Assembly (NCBI GenBank): GCA_963830885.1
Contig: CAWHOA010000036.1
Location: 1-64,000 of the forward strand
Length of the DNA: 64,000 nt
Origin: JAIBJN01 sp963830885
GTDB taxonomy: Bacteria > Actinomycetota > Thermoleophilia > Gaiellales > Gaiellaceae
Direction of reading: 5' to 3'
A program made the position numbers and the translations under genes. Every line of letters starts with the position of its first letter. The first letter of the stretch is position 1. The notes under the pieces are model-generated. The model made no database searches. It saw nothing but the letters and a program-made list of their open reading frames with translations, and had not been told where the DNA came from. This document shows positions 16,392 through 28,101 of the stretch, piece by piece.

Positions 16392-17590
16392 GCTTCGAGC
16401 TCCTTGCGGAGAAGCGGGATCGCCGAGTCGACGTTGCCGGCGCCGGCCGTCAGCACCAGCCCACCCGGGCGCGCCAGCAGGGCCGCGAGCCGCGCGGCGT
16501 CGGCGAGCTCCGGCGCCCAGCCGAGCGGCATCCCCGGGCGCACCTCGGCCGCGCGGTCGACGAGGAGCTTCGCGCTGATACCCGGGACAGGCTCCTCGCG
16601 GGCCGCGTAGATCTCAGTGACGACTGCAGCGTCGGCGGCGGTGAGTGCCTCGCCCAGCTCGCGCCCGAGATGTCGCGTGCGCGAGTAGAGGTGCGGCTGG
16701 AAGAGGACGACGAGCCGCCCAGCGCCGGCGAGGTCGCGCACGGCGGCGATCGAGGCCGCAAGCTCGGCGGGATGGTGCGCGTAGTCGTCCACGAGTCGCA
16801 CGCCCCCGGCGTCCCCGTGGGCCTCCAGGCGGCGGCCCGTGCCGCGGAATCCCGCCAGGGCTTGCGCAGCAGCCTCCCTGTCGAAGCCTGCGAGCTCGAG
16901 CGCCGCCAGCGCGCAGCCGGCGTTCAGCCGGTTGTGCTCGCCGGGTACTCCGAGCTCGAGGCCGATCGGCTCGACCTCCCGCCCCCAGATCACCCGACCC
17001 TCCGGGAGGCCCACCGTCCACTGCTCGAAGCGCTCCTCGAGCTCGGCTGAGGAGGCGAAGTTCGCGTGGTGGTCGAGCTCGACATTGGTGACGACCGCGA
17101 TGTCGGCGGGGAGCTCGAAGACGGTGCCGTCGGACTCGTCACCCTCGACCACGAGCCAGCCTGAGCCCGCGCGGGCGTTGCCCCCGAGCTGCGGGACCTC
17201 GCCGCCGATCAGAAACGACGGATCGTCGCCGAGCGCGTCGAGGCAGTACGCGATCATGGCCGCCGTCGTCGTCTTCCCGTGCGCTCCGGAGACGACGATC
17301 GACCGCCGGAGCGCGACGAGCTCGGCCAGGAAGTCCGCGCGCCGGCGCCCCGCCACCGCCCCCGCGTACGCAGTGGACACAACCGACTCGGCGGCGTCGG
17401 GCGGCTCCGGCGGCTCGGGCGAGACGACGACCGGAATGCCGGCCGCCCGGACGTGTGCCAGGTACGGCGTCTCGTTGCGGTCCCAGCCGGAGACCTCGGC
17501 GCCCCAGGCCTGCGAAACGACCGCGTAGCCACTCAGCCCGGCCCCCCCGATGCCGGCGAACCAGAGGCGGCGGCCGTCAAGCTCGGGCAA
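16388..17590 (-). CDS. murC: UDP-N-acetylmuramate--L-alanine ligase MurC
   Basis: This protein of about 400 residues adds L-alanine to UDP-MurNAc. Mur-ligase marks are WFAGIGGAGLSGYA (N-terminal Rossmann loop), SGAHGKTTTAAM (ATP P-loop), EGDESDG, TNVELDHHANF, HNRLNAGCALAALEL, DDYAHHPAELAASI and FQPHLYSRTRHL. The start is taken as TTG at 17590, 14 bases inside murG, since the domain begins there and the longer frame is a murG shadow. It is somewhat shorter than the usual 450-490 residues at the C-terminus. Confidence 0.92.
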   Translation of the reverse strand: MPELDGRRLWFAGIGGAGLSGYAVVSQAWGAEVSGWDRNETPYLAHVRAAGIPVVVSPEPPEPPDAAESVVSTAYAGAVAGRRRADFLAELVALRRSIVVSGAHGKTTTAAMIAYCLDALGDDPSFLIGGEVPQLGGNARAGSGWLVVEGDESDGTVFELPADIAVVTNVELDHHANFASSAELEERFEQWTVGLPEGRVIWGREVEPIGLELGVPGEHNRLNAGCALAALELAGFDREAAAQALAGFRGTGRRLEAHGDAGGVRLVDDYAHHPAELAASIAAVRDLAGAGRLVVLFQPHLYSRTRHLGRELGEALTAADAAVVTEIYAAREEPVPGISAKLLVDRAAEVRPGMPLGWAPELADAARLAALLARPGGLVLTAGAGNVDSAIPLLRKELEA

Positions 17591-18648
17591 GCGCCAACAA
17601 CCCCTCCGCCACGACGTCGGCGGCGTCGGGCTTCGCCAGCTCGAGCATCGCCGCTCCCATCGCGGCCAGCCGCTCCGGGTCGCCCAGGAGCTCGTCGACC
17701 TGCCGACGCACGTCGAGCTCTCCCTCGGAAACGACGACCGCTCCACCGCCCCGCTCGAAGTAGCGGGCGTTCTTCGCCTGGTGGTCGGCGGTCGCGTGCG
17801 GATACGGGACGAGGAGCGCCGGCTTCCCCGCGGCCGCGACCTCCCACACCGAGCCGCCGGCCCGCGCCACGACCAGATCCGCGGCGGCGAGCGCCGCTCC
17901 GAACTCGTCGGTGAAGGGCAGGAGCCGTGTAGTCGTCGCGGCGGGGACGGCGCTCGAGCTCCGGGAAGTCGCGTTCGCCGGCGAGGTGGAGGACGGCGGG
18001 ACCGCTCTCGGCGAAGGCCTCGTAGACGGCCTCGTTCAAGAGCGCCGCTCCCTGGCTCCCGCCGAAGACGAGCACGACGGGGCCGTCCGCGGGAAGCTCG
18101 AACGTCTCCCGCGCCTCGACGCGCCCCGGCGGGCGCGAGCGCGCCGGGATCGGGCGGCCGACGACGCGGTACTTCGGTCCCTCGATGCCGTCCAGCGGAA
18201 AGGCCAGGAAGACGACCTGTGCGAACGGCGCGGCGAAACGGTTCGCGAGCCCGAGGTGCGCGTCCGCCTCGGTCAAAGCCGCCCGGATCCCGAGGGTCCG
18301 CGCCGCGAGCACCATCGGCCCGCCGACGTAGCCCCCGGCTCCGAGAACCGCGTCGGGTCGGCGGCGGCGCAGGATGCGCGCGCAGGCGGCCGGCGCGACC
18401 AGGTCACGCGCGAGCGCCCCCGCGAGGCGAAGGCTGGGGCGCCGCGGGAGGCCCTCGACCCGGAAGGCGTCGAACTCGAGGCCGGCGGCGCTCGCGAGCC
18501 GCTCCTCGACGGAGTCAGGCCGACCGGCGAGCGTGACGCGCGCGCCGCGGCCCTGCAGCGACTCGGCGACTGCGAGTGCCGGCAGGACGTGCCCGGCGGT
18601 CCCGCCCGCGGCGATCAGGAACCTTGGCGTTGGACTCGGCGGCGGCAT
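17577..18648 (-). CDS. murG: MurG glycosyltransferase (frameshifted in this sequence)
   Basis: MurG adds GlcNAc to lipid I on the inner face of the membrane, giving lipid II. The N-terminal domain (FLIAAGGTAGHVLPALAVAE, VLGAGGYVGGPMVLAA, VLVFGGSQGAALLNEAV) is in one frame. The C-terminal domain (ARAGGSVWEVAAAGKPALL, PHATADHQAKNARYFERGG) is in another. Removing one base from the GGGG run at 17943-17946 joins them as 356 residues, with FTDEFGAALAAADLVVARAGG at the junction. Sequencing error is the likely cause. The start overlaps the ftsW C-terminus by 134 bases. Confidence 0.88.
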
Positions 18649-19735
18649 GGTTGACCGCGATGTTAAGGAGGATGCCGACGGAGGCGAGCAGGACGACCAG
18701 GCTCGAGCCCCCGTAGGAGACGAGCGGCAGCGGGATTCCGGTCAACGGGGCGAGCCCCATCACCGCGCTGACGTTGACCGCCGCCTGCCCGCAGATGAGC
18801 GCGGTGATCCCCGCGGCGAGGAGCTTCCCGAAGGGGTCGCGGCACGCGAGCGCGACGTTGAAGCCGGCGTAGCCGAAGGCAACGAATGCGGCCAGAACGG
18901 CGAAGGCGCCGAACAGGCCGAGCTCCTCGCCGATGATGGCGAAGATCATGTCGGTCGACGCCTCGGGCAGGTAGTAAACCTTCTGTACGCTCTCGCCCAG
19001 ACCGACCCCGAAGAAGCCGCCGGAGCCGAGCGCGAGCATGGCCTGGACGCTCTGGAACCCGGCGCCCTGTGGGTCTTGCCACGGGTCGAGGAAGCTGAGG
19101 ATGCGCTCCCGCCGGTAAGGCTCGAGCCAGATTGCTGCGCCGATCAGGCCGATGCCGATCGCCCCGGCGCCCGCGAGCGTGGAGAAGCGTGTCCCCGCGA
19201 CGACGAGCACGGCGGCGAGCATGACCACGATCGAGATCGCGGTGCCGAGATCGGGCTCGACGAGGATCAGCGCGATCGCGGCGCCGAACACGACCCCGAT
19301 CGGGCGGATCAGCTCCCCGAGCGACTGCGGCGCAGGGGAGCGCGAGAGGTACGCCGCCAACCAGAGGACGAGCGCCAGCTTGGCGAGCTCCGAGGGCTGC
19401 AGCGTCGCCGGCCCCAGGGTGAGCCAGCGCCGCGCGCCGTTGACCGCGATCCCGACGGCGAGCACGGCCACGAGCAGGGCGAAGCTCGCGAGCAGCAGCG
19501 GCGGGACGAGGTAGCGCAGCCGCCGGTAGTCGGTGCGCGAGAAGATGACGAGCGCCACGATCCCCAGGAACGCATAGACGGCCTGGCGCTTGAGGTAGTA
19601 GGCGGGGTCGTCGTTCGCGAGCGCCGCACGCGCCGAGCTCGCGCTGTAGACCATGACGAGGCCGAACGCCACGAGCCCGAGCGTGACGACGACCAGTAGG
19701 TGGTACTCGAGGCCGCCGCGGACCGGCCGCTTCAC
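18515..19735 (-). CDS. ftsW: Peptidoglycan glycosyltransferase FtsW
   Basis: This protein of about 406 residues is a SEDS-family polymerase with around 10 transmembrane segments. It builds septal glycan strands from lipid II together with FtsI. Signatures are GLVMVYSASS, GARRWLTLGPATLQPSELAKLALVLW, LVEPDLGTAI and the C-terminal PLVSYGGSSLVVLLASVGILLNI. The GTG at 19735 overlaps the murD stop by 4 bases. The frame continues about 45 basic residues past the last helix into murG; an unseen indel near the end could have removed an earlier stop. Confidence 0.92.
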   Translation of the reverse strand: MKRPVRGGLEYHLLVVVTLGLVAFGLVMVYSASSARAALANDDPAYYLKRQAVYAFLGIVALVIFSRTDYRRLRYLVPPLLLASFALLVAVLAVGIAVNGARRWLTLGPATLQPSELAKLALVLWLAAYLSRSPAPQSLGELIRPIGVVFGAAIALILVEPDLGTAISIVVMLAAVLVVAGTRFSTLAGAGAIGIGLIGAAIWLEPYRRERILSFLDPWQDPQGAGFQSVQAMLALGSGGFFGVGLGESVQKVYYLPEASTDMIFAIIGEELGLFGAFAVLAAFVAFGYAGFNVALACRDPFGKLLAAGITALICGQAAVNVSAVMGLAPLTGIPLPLVSYGGSSLVVLLASVGILLNIAVNHAAAESNAKVPDRRGRDRRARPAGTRSRRVAAGPRRARHARRSA

Positions 19736-20978
19736 AGCGCCTCCACGAGCTGCCGGAACCGCGCTCCTCGCTCCTCGAAGCTCTCGAACTGGTCGTAGCT
19801 CGCGCACGCCGGGGAGAGAAGCACGACCTCGCCGCGCTCGGCGTCCGCGTGCGCGTCGGCAACCGCGTGCTCCAGGTCGACGGAGTGCCGGAAGCGGACT
19901 CCTTCCCGCGCCAGTGCTTCCGCGATCTCGTCGGCGGACTCACCGATCAGGTAGGCGCACGAGACACCTGCCTCGCGCGCGCGGGCGGCGAGGCCCCCGA
20001 ACGGGGTTCCCTTCCGGCTCCCGCCGAGAATCACGCGCAGGCCGGGCGGGTATGTGCCGAGCGCCCGCTCGGCCGCCTCGGGGTTGGTCGCCTTGGAGTC
20101 GTTGACCCAGCGGACGCCGTCCACCTCGCGGACGAGCTCGAGCCGGTGCGGGACGCCGGCGAAGCTCGTGAGGGCGGCGGCGATGGCCTCGTCGGAGATG
20201 CCGGCCGCGCGCGCGGCGGCGGCGGCGGCCGCAGCGTTCTCGCGGTTGTGCTCGCCGGGAATGCGCGGCTCCGCCGGCAGCGGGTCGTCCGCCGCGAACT
20301 CGACGCGCCGGCCTTCGCCGGGAACGGGCGCGAATCCGCGCGGGACGACGGCGACGTCCGCAGAGGTCTGGTTCTCGAAGATGCGAAGCTTGGCTGCCCG
20401 GTAGGCGTCGAGGTCGCCGTGGCGGTCGAGGTGGTCGGGCGTCACGTTGAGGAGCACGGCGACGCGCGGCCGGAGCTCGTCGATGTCCTCGAGCTGGAAG
20501 CTCGACAGCTCACAGACGATCCAGGCGTCCTCGGCGACCGCACCGTCGAGACCGGTCAGCGGGCGGCCGACGTTGCCCGCGACCGCGACCGGCTTTCCGG
20601 CCGCGCGGAAGATCTCGCCCAGGAGCTCGCAGGTCGTCGTCTTGCCGTTCGTCCCGGTGACCCCGAGAAGCGGGTTCGGCAGGAGGCGCGACCCGAGCTC
20701 GACCTCGCTCCAGACCGCCACGCCACGAGCCCGAGCGGCGGCCACGAGGGGGACCTCGCTCGGGATACCAGGGCTCTTGACCAGCAGGTCCACGTCGTCG
20801 ACGAGCGCGGGGTCCTCCGCGCCCAAGACGACTTCGACACCGTGTCCCGAAGCCTCCCGGCGTCCAGCTCGTCGTTGCGGTCGACGCCGACGACTTCGAC
20901 GCCGCGGCGCTCGAGCGCGAGCGCCGCAGCCACGCCCGACCGGGCCAGGCCGAGGACCAGGGCTCGCTCAGGAAGCAA
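19732..20978 (-). CDS. murD: UDP-N-acetylmuramoylalanine--D-glutamate ligase MurD (frameshifted in this sequence)
   Basis: MurD adds D-glutamate to UDP-MurNAc-L-Ala. The first 47 residues (LPERALVLGLARSGVAAALA, VVGVDRNDELDAGRL) lie in one frame. The ATP and glutamate domains (VTGTNGKTTTCELLGE, ELSSFQLEDI, NVTPDHLDRHGD, HNRENAAAA, WVNDSKATNPEAAERAL) lie in another. One base is missing near 20840-20843; restoring it gives an unbroken 415-residue protein. An essential gene in an otherwise intact operon argues for sequencing error. TTG at 20978 overlaps mraY by 11 bases. Confidence 0.9.
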
Positions 20979-21990
20979 ACTCGGACGCGTAGCGGTAGTA
21001 GAGGACGAACCCGCACGCGCACAGGATCGCGGTGACGATCCAGAAGCGGACCATGATCCGGGTCTCCGACCAGGCCTTCATCTCGAAGTGATGGTGCAGC
21101 GGCGCCATCAGGAGGACCCGCCGGCCGAACCACTTGAAGCTCACGACCTGCACGATGACCGAGAGCGCCTCGATCACGAAGATGCCGCCGATGAGGATGA
21201 CCAGCGACTCGGTCTTCGTCATGATCGCGAAGGCCGCGATCGCGCCGCCGAGGCCCATCGAGCCGGTGTCGCCCATGAAGACCTGGGCCGGGAAGGCGTT
21301 GTACCAGAGGAACCCGATCGAGGCCCCGATCAGGCTGGCGCCGAGGATCGCGAGGTCGAGGTCGACCTGGTCGGCCGCGCCGACGGCACGGATTGACGCG
21401 AGAGCCGCGACCAGGCTCATGGCCGTGTAGGTGAGGAGGGAGATCGTGGTCGTCCCCGCGGCCAGGCCGTCGACTCCGTCCGTCAGGTTCACGCCGTTGG
21501 CGAAGCCCGCGATGATGAAGTAGAGGAGGACGTACCAGCCCCAGCCGAGGGGAAGGTCGACGTCGAGGAGCGGCAGGTAGACGTCGGTCGTCAACGGCTC
21601 GTCCAGACCCCGTGCCGCGACGAACCCGACGACGACGGTGATCGCCCCGAGCCAGAGGAGCTTCCAGCGGCCCGAGAGCCCGAGCGAGCGCCGGCGGGAG
21701 ACCTTCGTCCAGTCGTCCACGAAGCCGATCGCAGCGCAGCCGAGAGCGACGAAGAACGCGGTGACGGCGGGGACGGTGCGATCCGAGAAGACCAGGAACG
21801 GCACCGCCATCGAGATCATGATCAGGAGGCCGCCCATGGCGGGCGTGCCCTGCTTGACCACGTGCCCCTTGGGCCCTTCCTCCCGGATCTGCTGCCCGAA
21901 CTCGTTCTTGCGGAGGAAGTCGATGAACTTGGGGCCGGCGAGGATGGAGATCACCATCGCCAGCACGCCCGCGAGCAAGACTTCGACCAT
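20968..21990 (-). CDS. mraY: Phospho-N-acetylmuramoyl-pentapeptide-transferase MraY
   Basis: This 340-residue integral membrane enzyme has about 10 transmembrane helices. It transfers phospho-MurNAc-pentapeptide to undecaprenyl phosphate to make lipid I. Active-site loops are visible: GTPAMGGLLIM, FVDDWTK (the Asp pair), NGVNLTDGVDGLA, VFMGDTGSMGLGG and the histidine cluster APLHHHFE. Length is slightly short (usual 350-360). The ATG start lies 15 bases after the murF stop. Confidence 0.96.
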   Translation of the reverse strand: MVEVLLAGVLAMVISILAGPKFIDFLRKNEFGQQIREEGPKGHVVKQGTPAMGGLLIMISMAVPFLVFSDRTVPAVTAFFVALGCAAIGFVDDWTKVSRRRSLGLSGRWKLLWLGAITVVVGFVAARGLDEPLTTDVYLPLLDVDLPLGWGWYVLLYFIIAGFANGVNLTDGVDGLAAGTTTISLLTYTAMSLVAALASIRAVGAADQVDLDLAILGASLIGASIGFLWYNAFPAQVFMGDTGSMGLGGAIAAFAIMTKTESLVILIGGIFVIEALSVIVQVVSFKWFGRRVLLMAPLHHHFEMKAWSETRIMVRFWIVTAILCACGFVLYYRYASEFAS

Positions 21991-22005
21991 AGCTGGGCCC
22001 TAAGC

Positions 22006-23321
22006 CTAGGCCCGGGCCGGGACGACGGCGACGGCTTCGGCGATCACCTCGAGCCCCATCGCGCGCGAGCCCTTCACCAGCACGCAGTCGCCGGGTCGGA
22101 GGACAGTGCGGAGCGCGGCGAGCCCCTGCTCGACTGTGGGGGCCCAGCGCGTGATCGGAACGCCGCGCGCGCCCTGGACGTAGTTACGCGCCAGCGGGCC
22201 GACGGCGACGAGCACCTCGACGCCCGCACGCGCCGCGGCGGCACCGACCTCACGGTGGAACGCAGGTGCGCCGGGGCCGAGCTCGGCCATGTCTCCGAGC
22301 ACGGCGACCTTGCGGTGTTCGCCGGCGGCCCGCTCGTCGAGGTGCTCGAGCGCGGCGGCCATCGAGAGCGGGTTCGCGTTGTAGCAGTCGTTGAGCAGGA
22401 TGCCGCCGCCCGCGAGCGGCACCTCTTCCCCGCGCAGGCGCGAGAGCTGCACGTGGCGCGCGCCCTTCTGCGCCTTGCCGAGCGGGAGGCCGAGTGCGTG
22501 GTAGGCGGCGAGCGCCGCGAGCGCGTTCGTCGCGTTGTAGCGCGAGGAGAAACTGAACTCGAGCGTGAGGGGGCGGCCGAAGGCCTCGACGCGGATGCGG
22601 GCGCTGCCGTCGTGCGCCGCGAAGTAGCTGAGGCTGACGTCCCCACCATCGCCGAAGCGGAACACCTGGAGGTCGTCCCGCACGAGGTACGGGTCGAGAT
22701 AGGCCTCGCCGGCCGGGACGACGGCAGTGCCCCCGGGCGGGAGGCTCTCGATCAGCTCCGCCTTCGCCTGCGCCACGCGCTCGACCGTGCCCAGCAGCTC
22801 GAGGTGGACGGGCCCGACGCTCGTGACGATGCCGACATCCGGCCGCGCAATCTCACAGAGATCGGCGATCTGGCCGAGGCCGCGCATGCCCATCTCGACG
22901 ATGGCGACCTCCGTGTCCTCCTTCAGGCGGCAGAGGGTGAGCGGGAGCCCGATCTCGTTGTTCTGGCTGCCCTCGGCGACGACCGTGCGAGCGTGCGGCG
23001 AGCAGAGAGCGCCGAGGATGTCCTTCGTCGAGGTCTTCGCCGTCGAGCCGGTGACGGCGACGACCCGGGCTGTCGAACGCAGGCGTACGGCCTGGCCGAG
23101 CGCGCGGAGTGCGCCGAAGGCGTCCTCCGGGACGAGCGCCCCGACGGCGCCGGCCGCGAGCGCCTCGCCCACGAAGTCGACGCCCGCGCCGACGGCCACG
23201 AACAGGTCGCCTTCCTGTGTCCGCCGGGAGTCGATCGAGACGCCGGTCGCGCGCTCGGCGCCAGAGGCCCGCTCCAGCCGGCCAGGCGCAAGCTCTGCGA
23301 TTTCGTCGAGCGTGAGCGGGA

Positions 23322-23325
<4 letters not shown>
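22006..23325 (-). CDS. murF: UDP-N-acetylmuramoyl-tripeptide--D-alanyl-D-alanine ligase MurF
   Basis: This 439-residue Mur ligase adds D-Ala-D-Ala to the tripeptide precursor. It has the N-terminal substrate domain (SIDSRRTQEGDLFVAV), the ATP domain (VVAVTGSTAKTSTKD, EMGMRGLGQIADL), NATNALAALAAYHALG, LNDCYNANPLSMAAAL and a C-terminal domain with VAVLGDMAELG. The P-loop reads TGSTAKTST at 92-100, with alanine where most Mur ligases have glycine before the lysine. The ATG overlaps the murE stop by 4 bases. Confidence 0.94.
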
Positions 23326-24797
<1,472 letters not shown>

Positions 24798-24931
24798 GGG
24801 TCAGGCGAAGTTCGGCACGCGGTGGGGAGTTCTTGCTCGGTCCTGCGTGCATTCTGGCGCGGTCCGTGACTCAAGGGCGCAGATTCCCCTGCGATCGCGC
24901 GCGCGCGCGTCAATCTGTATGCGGGACCGGA

Positions 24932-26616
24932 CTACTCGCCGTCGTCGCCCCGGGCGTCGGGCGGTACCTCGAGGTACTGCAGGACGAACTGGGCGATCTC
25001 GGCGAAGACGGGCCCGGCGACGGTGCCGCCCCAGATCGCCCCACGCGGCTCGTCCACGGTCACGAGGATCACAACGCGCGGCCGGCTCGCCGGGGCGAAG
25101 CCGACGAAGGACGCGACGTAGCGGGTCTCGGAGTAGCCACCGGTCGGCTCCGGCTTGGCCGCGGTGCCCGTCTTGCCGGCGACGCGGTAGTCCTCCACCT
25201 GGGCCGTCGTCCCCGAGCCCTCCTCGACGACGCCGCGCAGCATCCGGGTCAGCTCGCGCGTGGTCCCTTCCGAGAGGACCTGCCGGCTTTTCGCCTCCAC
25301 TCGGTCGCTTCCCTCGACCCGATCGACGAGATGTGGCTGCAGCCAGACGCCGTCGTTCGCGATCGCGCCGTAAGCGGCGGCCATCTGCAACGGCGTCACG
25401 GCGATGCCCTGTCCGATCGGAACGTTCCCGATCGTCGAGCCCGACCACTCCTCCGGGCGCAGGACGATTCCGCGCGACTCACCCGGAAAGTCGATACCGG
25501 TCTTTCGCCCGAACCCGTACCGCCGGATCCACTTGTTGATGCCCTCGCGCTGCAGCAGCTGCGCCAGCGTCACCACGCCGACGTTGGAGGAGCGCGAGAG
25601 GATCTGCGACACAGTCATCGTCTGCGTGCCGCGCGGGAGCGCGTCGTGGATGATGCGGTCGGCGACCGGGATCTTGTACTTCAGGCGGAACTTCGTCCCG
25701 GGCGAGACGAGGTTGTCCTCGAGGACGCCGCCGACGGTGACGACCTTGAACGTCGATCCAGGCTCGTACGTATCCGTCACCGCGCGGTTGCGCAGGCGCT
25801 CCTCGTCCGTCCGTGCGACCGTGGGAAAGGCGTTCGCGTCGAAGCCGGGCTCGACCGCGAGCGCGAGGATCCCGCCGGTCCTCGGGTCGAGGACGACGGC
25901 GGTCGCGGACTGCGCGCCCCAGCGCGCCTTCGTGCGCCGCAGGACGCGCTCGACGTAGCCCTGGATCGTGTGGTCGACGGTGAGGACGACGTCCCTCCCG
26001 TTCTGCACCTGGTCGGCCTCGACGACGTCGATCGTTCGTCCGAAGGGATCGCGCACGATCGTCTTCGAGCCCTCGTGCCCGGCGAGCTCCTCGTCGAGCT
26101 GCAGCTCGAGGCCGGAGAGCCCGGTGTTGTCCGTGCCCGCGTAGCCCACGATCTCGGAAGCGACCGTCCGCTGCGGATAGACACGGCGTTCCTCGGGCCG
26201 GAAGCCGAGCCCGACGATCTCCTGCGCCTCGAGCACCTGGGCCTTCTCCGGGTCGGCCTTGCGCGCGAGATAGACGAACCCGCGAGACCGGTCGGTGAGC
26301 AACGGGTAGAGCTTCCCCGGGTCGAGGTCGAGCGCCTCGCCGACCGCGATCGCGGTTCCCGCGGATCGACCACCTGCTTCGGGTTCGCATAGACCGTCGT
26401 CCCGCGAAGGCCGAATGCGAGCTGGACTCCGTTGCGGTCGAAGATCGTCCCACGCCGCGCCGGCACCGTCAGCTCCTCGCGGTGCTGGCTCGTGGCGAGG
26501 TGGTCAAGGGTCTGCGCCTTCACCGCCTGGAGCCACGCGACGCGCGCGAACGCGGCGACGAAGACGATCGCGAAGACCGCCACGAGGAGCCGCAGGCGCC
26601 TGTTCGCCTGGCGCAC
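24932..26616 (-). CDS. ftsI: Peptidoglycan D,D-transpeptidase FtsI/PBP3 (frameshifted in this sequence)
   Basis: This class B penicillin-binding protein cross-links septal peptidoglycan. It has an N-terminal membrane anchor (LLVAVFAIVFVAAFARVAWL), a dimerisation domain (RRGTIFDRNGVQLAFG) and the transpeptidase domain. The latter carries YEPGSTFKVV (SxxK nucleophile), SRSSN (SxN) and VAGKTGTAAK (KTG). The first 87 residues are in a different frame from the rest. A missing base near 26356-26357 explains this; restoring it gives 561 residues. The GTG start at 26616 lies 5 bases after the ftsL stop. Confidence 0.9.
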
Positions 26617-26621
26617 CGGCC

Positions 26622-26993
26622 CTACCCCTTGACGCGCGCCAGCCGGACGTAGGTGGTCTCGACGGGCTCGGTCAGCCCGTACCTGTTCACCGCCATTGCC
26701 TCGATGCGACCCGCGGCCGCCGCCTGGGAGAGCTCGGCCTCGAGGCCGTCCCGCTTCGCGATCAGCTCGGCACGCTCGACGTCCAGCTCCTCCGACTGCA
26801 TGTTGAGCCGGAGGACTGCGACGTTCAGCGCGACGATGCCCGCGAGGAGCGTGGCGACGACGACGATCCAGACGACGCTGCCCGCGACGCGCGGCCTGGC
26901 TACGGGTCGGCGCCTCGGCGCCCGGCGCGGCTCCGGGCGCGGCTTCGGCCTCGGTGCGCGGCGGGGCTCGGCACGGGCGGCAGCGGTCGCCAT
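26622..26993 (-). CDS. ftsL: Cell division protein FtsL-like
   Basis: This 123-residue bitopic protein has a basic, proline-rich cytoplasmic tail. One transmembrane segment (about SVVWIVVVATLLAGIVALNV) is followed by a leucine-rich coiled coil (LRLNMQSEELDVERAELIAK) and a short extracellular end. That layout and its place between rsmH and ftsI identify FtsL, which activates FtsWI with FtsB and FtsQ. The ATG at 26993 is chosen because the inverted-repeat leader ends exactly there and supplies the ribosome site GGAGGGG. Sequence conservation of FtsL is always low. Confidence 0.8.
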   Translation of the reverse strand: MATAAARAEPRRAPRPKPRPEPRRAPRRRPVARPRVAGSVVWIVVVATLLAGIVALNVAVLRLNMQSEELDVERAELIAKRDGLEAELSQAAAAGRIEAMAVNRYGLTEPVETTYVRLARVKG

Positions 26994-27159
26994 CAGTGCC
27001 CCTCCAGCCAATACGAGCCTGCTTCTGCCCCGCGATCACGCTGCGCTGGAGCCAGCCCTCGTCCTTGCCAAGGCTCCCAGCCTTGCCCGCGAACGAGTGC
27101 GGACTCCAGCTTGGTGCTCGCGACGCAGAATCGAGGCTGGATTGGCTGAATGGGCACTG
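26994..27159 (-). promoter_or_regulatory. Long inverted-repeat leader between rsmH and ftsL
   Basis: The whole 166-base gap between the rsmH stop and the ftsL start is an imperfect palindrome. The outer arms (26994-27017 and 27137-27159) pair through CAGTGCCC/GGGCACTG and CAGCCAAT/ATTGGCTG, and weaker pairing continues inward for about 60 bases. The 3' arm in the mRNA contains GGAGGGG, the ftsL Shine-Dalgarno, 5 bases before the ATG. Folding would therefore mask the ribosome site. A shorter related element precedes ubiB (54611-54662). Confidence 0.6.
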
Positions 27160-28101
27160 CTACGCCTTTACCGCGACCCGAAGGCGAGCGGAAGACGCCC
27201 GCGGATTCTCGGCGGTCTCGGAGGGTGAGGGCCGCACGGCCTTGCGGGTGACGAGGCGGAGCGTCGGCTCCTTCCCGCAGACGCACACCGGCAGGTCCGG
27301 CGGGCAGGTACACCCTCGCGCCTGGGCGGCGAAGTAGCGCTTGACGATGCGGTCCTCGAGCGAATGGAAGCTGATGACGGCGAGCCGGCCGCCGGGCCGC
27401 AGCAGCCGGAGCGCGGTCGGCAGCGCGTGCTCGAGCGCATCCAGCTCGTCGTTGACCACGATTCTGAGCGCCTGGAAGACACGCTTGGCCGGATGGCCGT
27501 CGCCGAAGCGCCGCGGCGCCGGGATGGCCGCGCGCACGACCTCGACGAGGTCCGCGGTCCGCTCGAACGGGCGCTCCGCGCGCCGGCGCACGATGGCGCG
27601 GGCGATCTGCCGGGAGAAGCGCTCCTCGCCGTAGCGGCGGAAGACGTCGGCGAGCTCACGCTCGTCGAGCTCGTTGACGACGTCGGCCGCTGTGCGGGAA
27701 GCCGAGACGTCCATGCGCATGTCGAGCGGAGCGTCGGCCGCGTAGGAGAAGCCGCGTTCCGGCCGATCGATCTGCATGCTCGAGACGCCCAGGTCGAGGA
27801 GCACCGCGTCGGCCTGGACGTCGTTGTCGGCGAGCTGCCCCAGCACGACGGCGAAGTCGCCGCGCAAGAGCCGCGCCTGGACGCCCGCCCGTCGCTGAAA
27901 GCGATCGAAGTAGGGGCGCACGCTCGCATCCCGGTCGACGGCGATGAACCTTCCCCGGCCGGCGAGGTCGGCGGCGAGAAGCTCCGCATGGCCGCCGGCA
28001 CCGAACGTTGCGTCGACGACGGTCTCCCCGGGCTGCACCGCGAGGAGCTCGCGCACCTCGTCGGCGAGGACAGGAACGTGGTCAGCTGTCTCGTGTTGCA
28101 A
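27160..28101 (-). CDS. rsmH: 16S rRNA (cytosine1402-N4)-methyltransferase RsmH
   Basis: This protein of about 313 residues is a SAM-dependent methyltransferase (formerly MraW) that modifies C1402 in the ribosomal P site. Visible marks are HVPVLADEVRELL, VVDATFGAGGHAELLA (SAM loop), LLDLGVSSMQID, ERGFSYAADAPLDMRMD, AKRVFQALRIVVNDEL and VISFHSLEDRIVKRYF. A CTCPPDLPVCVCG cysteine cluster near the C-terminus is common in the family. The TTG at 28101 fits the domain edge and overlaps mraZ by 20 bases. Confidence 0.95.
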   Translation of the reverse strand: MQHETADHVPVLADEVRELLAVQPGETVVDATFGAGGHAELLAADLAGRGRFIAVDRDASVRPYFDRFQRRAGVQARLLRGDFAVVLGQLADNDVQADAVLLDLGVSSMQIDRPERGFSYAADAPLDMRMDVSASRTAADVVNELDERELADVFRRYGEERFSRQIARAIVRRRAERPFERTADLVEVVRAAIPAPRRFGDGHPAKRVFQALRIVVNDELDALEHALPTALRLLRPGGRLAVISFHSLEDRIVKRYFAAQARGCTCPPDLPVCVCGKEPTLRLVTRKAVRPSPSETAENPRASSARLRVAVKA

